DNA of 5,006 nt from positions 1 through 5,006 of the forward strand of contig QOAM01000072.1 in the NCBI GenBank assembly GCA_003978075.1, read 5' to 3'. The translations under genes and the position numbers were made by a program. This stretch comes from Thermodesulfatator sp. (GTDB lineage: Bacteria; Desulfobacterota; Thermodesulfobacteria; Thermodesulfobacteriales; Thermodesulfobacteriaceae). Shown one piece after another: positions 4,357 through 5,006 of this stretch (positions within the stretch are counted from its first letter, which is position 1; each line of letters begins with the position of its first letter). The notes beneath the pieces were generated by a model, which worked only from the letters and a program-made list of their open reading frames with translations, had not been told where the DNA came from and did no database searches.

Positions 4357-5006
4357 TTTTAAGCAAGGCCTCCTTAATTCTGGCCAAGGTCTCCAGGACC
4401 AAGGGCACCTCGGCCAGGGGCAAGCTATTAGGACCGTCGCAGAGGGCCCGCTCCGGGTCTGGGTGAACTTCCATGAAGATTCCGTCCACCCCGCAGGCCA
4501 TAGCCGCCCGGGCCAAGGGAAAGACAAAGCGTCGATCCCCTCCCGAGGCCCCCTCGGCCCCTCCAGGAAGCTGGACGCTGTGGGTGGCATCAAAGATGAC
4601 CGGCACCCCCAGGTCCCTCATTATTATCAAGGAACGCAGGTCCACCACCAGGTTGCGGTAGCCGAAGGTGGTGCCTCTTTCCGTAAGGAGTACCTTTTCC
4701 GATCCCCCGGCCCGCACCTTTTCCACCGCATAACGCATGTCCCCAGGGGCCATGAATTGTCCCTTTTTAATGTTTACAGGCCGTCCGGTGCGTCCTGCTG
4801 CTAGAAGGAGATCCGTCTGGCGACACAGAAAGGCCGGAATCTGCAGGAGATCCACCACCTCCGCCACAGGTTGCGCTTGCCAGGTCTCGTGGAGATCCGT
4901 GGTCACCGGGACCTGTACCTTTTCCCTAACCTCCGAAAGCCAGGAAAGCCCCCGCTCCAGACCCGGACCACGGAAGGATCGGAGGGAGGTGCGGTTGGCC
5001 TTATCA
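4343..5006 (-). CDS. kdsA: 3-deoxy-8-phosphooctulonate synthase KdsA, 5' part missing
   Basis: About 220 C-terminal residues are visible; the frame runs off the right edge, so some 55-60 N-terminal residues of a usual ~280 are outside. The enzyme condenses phosphoenolpyruvate with arabinose 5-phosphate to give Kdo-8-phosphate, in the cytoplasm. Visible family motifs, numbering from the first full codon (5005-5003): DKANRTS (1-7, substrate loop), RGPGLE (12-17), TTDLHE, PAFLCRQTDLL, NIKKGQF, TERGTTFGYRNLVVD, VIFDATHSVQLPGG, then FMEVHPDPE and CDGPNSLPL. The sequence tracks E. coli KdsA nearly end to end and is clearly distinct from DAHP synthase. The CDGP motif is, from memory, typical of the metal-independent class; the deciding Asn/Cys residue is outside the window. 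The last codons contain the ribosome binding site and start of kdsC. The GTG at 4906 is an internal Val codon, not the start. Confidence 0.97.
   Translation of the reverse strand, partial: DKANRTSLRSFRGPGLERGLSWLSEVREKVQVPVTTDLHETWQAQPVAEVVDLLQIPAFLCRQTDLLLAAGRTGRPVNIKKGQFMAPGDMRYAVEKVRAGGSEKVLLTERGTTFGYRNLVVDLRSLIIMRDLGVPVIFDATHSVQLPGGAEGASGGDRRFVFPLARAAMACGVDGIFMEVHPDPERALCDGPNSLPLAEVPLVLETLARIKEALLKSGIS
4369..4375 (-). promoter_or_regulatory. Ribosome binding site of kdsC
   Basis: AAGGAGG, an extended match to the anti-Shine-Dalgarno, sits in the last codons of kdsA. It is 12 bases before the GTG at 4356, longer than the 3-6 base spacing at the other starts here. No other start codon in the kdsC frame lies between, so the GTG remains the best choice. 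Confidence 0.6.

Noticed and set aside
4357..4593. N-terminal extension of kdsC to an ATG at 4593
   Set aside because: The extra 79 residues read kdsA coding DNA in another frame, are Pro/Trp-rich and unlike KdsC; the GTG at 4356 gives normal family length.
4238..4804. Plus-strand open frame of 188 codons over kdsA and kdsC
   Set aside because: It is the antisense shadow of two conserved enzymes and has no recognisable domain.

Overview
The window is gap-free coding sequence, all on the minus strand, so transcription runs from right to left. In transcription order it holds eight genes: kdsA (5' end cut off by the right edge), kdsC, lptC, lptA, lptB, rpoN, hpf (long form) and ptsN (3' part cut off by the left edge). 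No stretch between genes is longer than 12 bases. Neighbouring genes overlap by 8 to 25 bases or lie 0 to 12 bases apart, which suggests one polycistronic operon with translational coupling. I see no RNA genes, mobile elements, CRISPR arrays, terminators or convincing promoters. The plus-strand open frames are shadows of the minus-strand genes.

Region by region (right to left): 5006-3820 carries two steps of Kdo synthesis, KdsA (Kdo-8-phosphate synthase) and KdsC (Kdo-8-phosphate phosphatase). Positions 3844-2145 carry three parts of the Lpt machine, which moves finished lipopolysaccharide from the inner to the outer membrane: LptC (inner-membrane periplasmic component), LptA (periplasmic bridge) and LptB (cytoplasmic ATPase). 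Positions 2137-752 encode the alternative sigma factor sigma-54 (RpoN). Positions 739-218 encode the long ribosome-hibernation factor, and 217-1 the start of the nitrogen-related PTS IIA protein. The order lptB-rpoN-hpf-ptsN is a well-known arrangement in Proteobacteria and relatives. Having kdsA and kdsC directly upstream is also common, and ties lipid A/core sugar synthesis to its export and to a global regulatory block.

Organism: a diderm (LPS-producing) bacterium with fairly GC-rich DNA. The proteins are compact and rich in Glu, Arg, Lys and Leu. The long HPF, compact LptA (149 aa), gene order and composition fit a deltaproteobacterial or Desulfobacterota-type lineage, perhaps a thermophilic one such as Thermodesulfobacteria. 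That placement is an inference from style and gene order, not a database match.

This is mostly a conserved housekeeping region and I found no new system. Points worth a second look are: LptC carries a convincing lipobox, so it may be a lipoprotein; its linker is encoded by clustered homopolymers that include an in-phase A-AAA-AAG slippery heptamer; rpoN, hpf and ptsN share one reading frame broken only by one TGA and one TAG; ptsN has no clear Shine-Dalgarno although every other visible gene start has a strong one; and a perfect 9-bp hairpin lies over the ptsN active-site codons.
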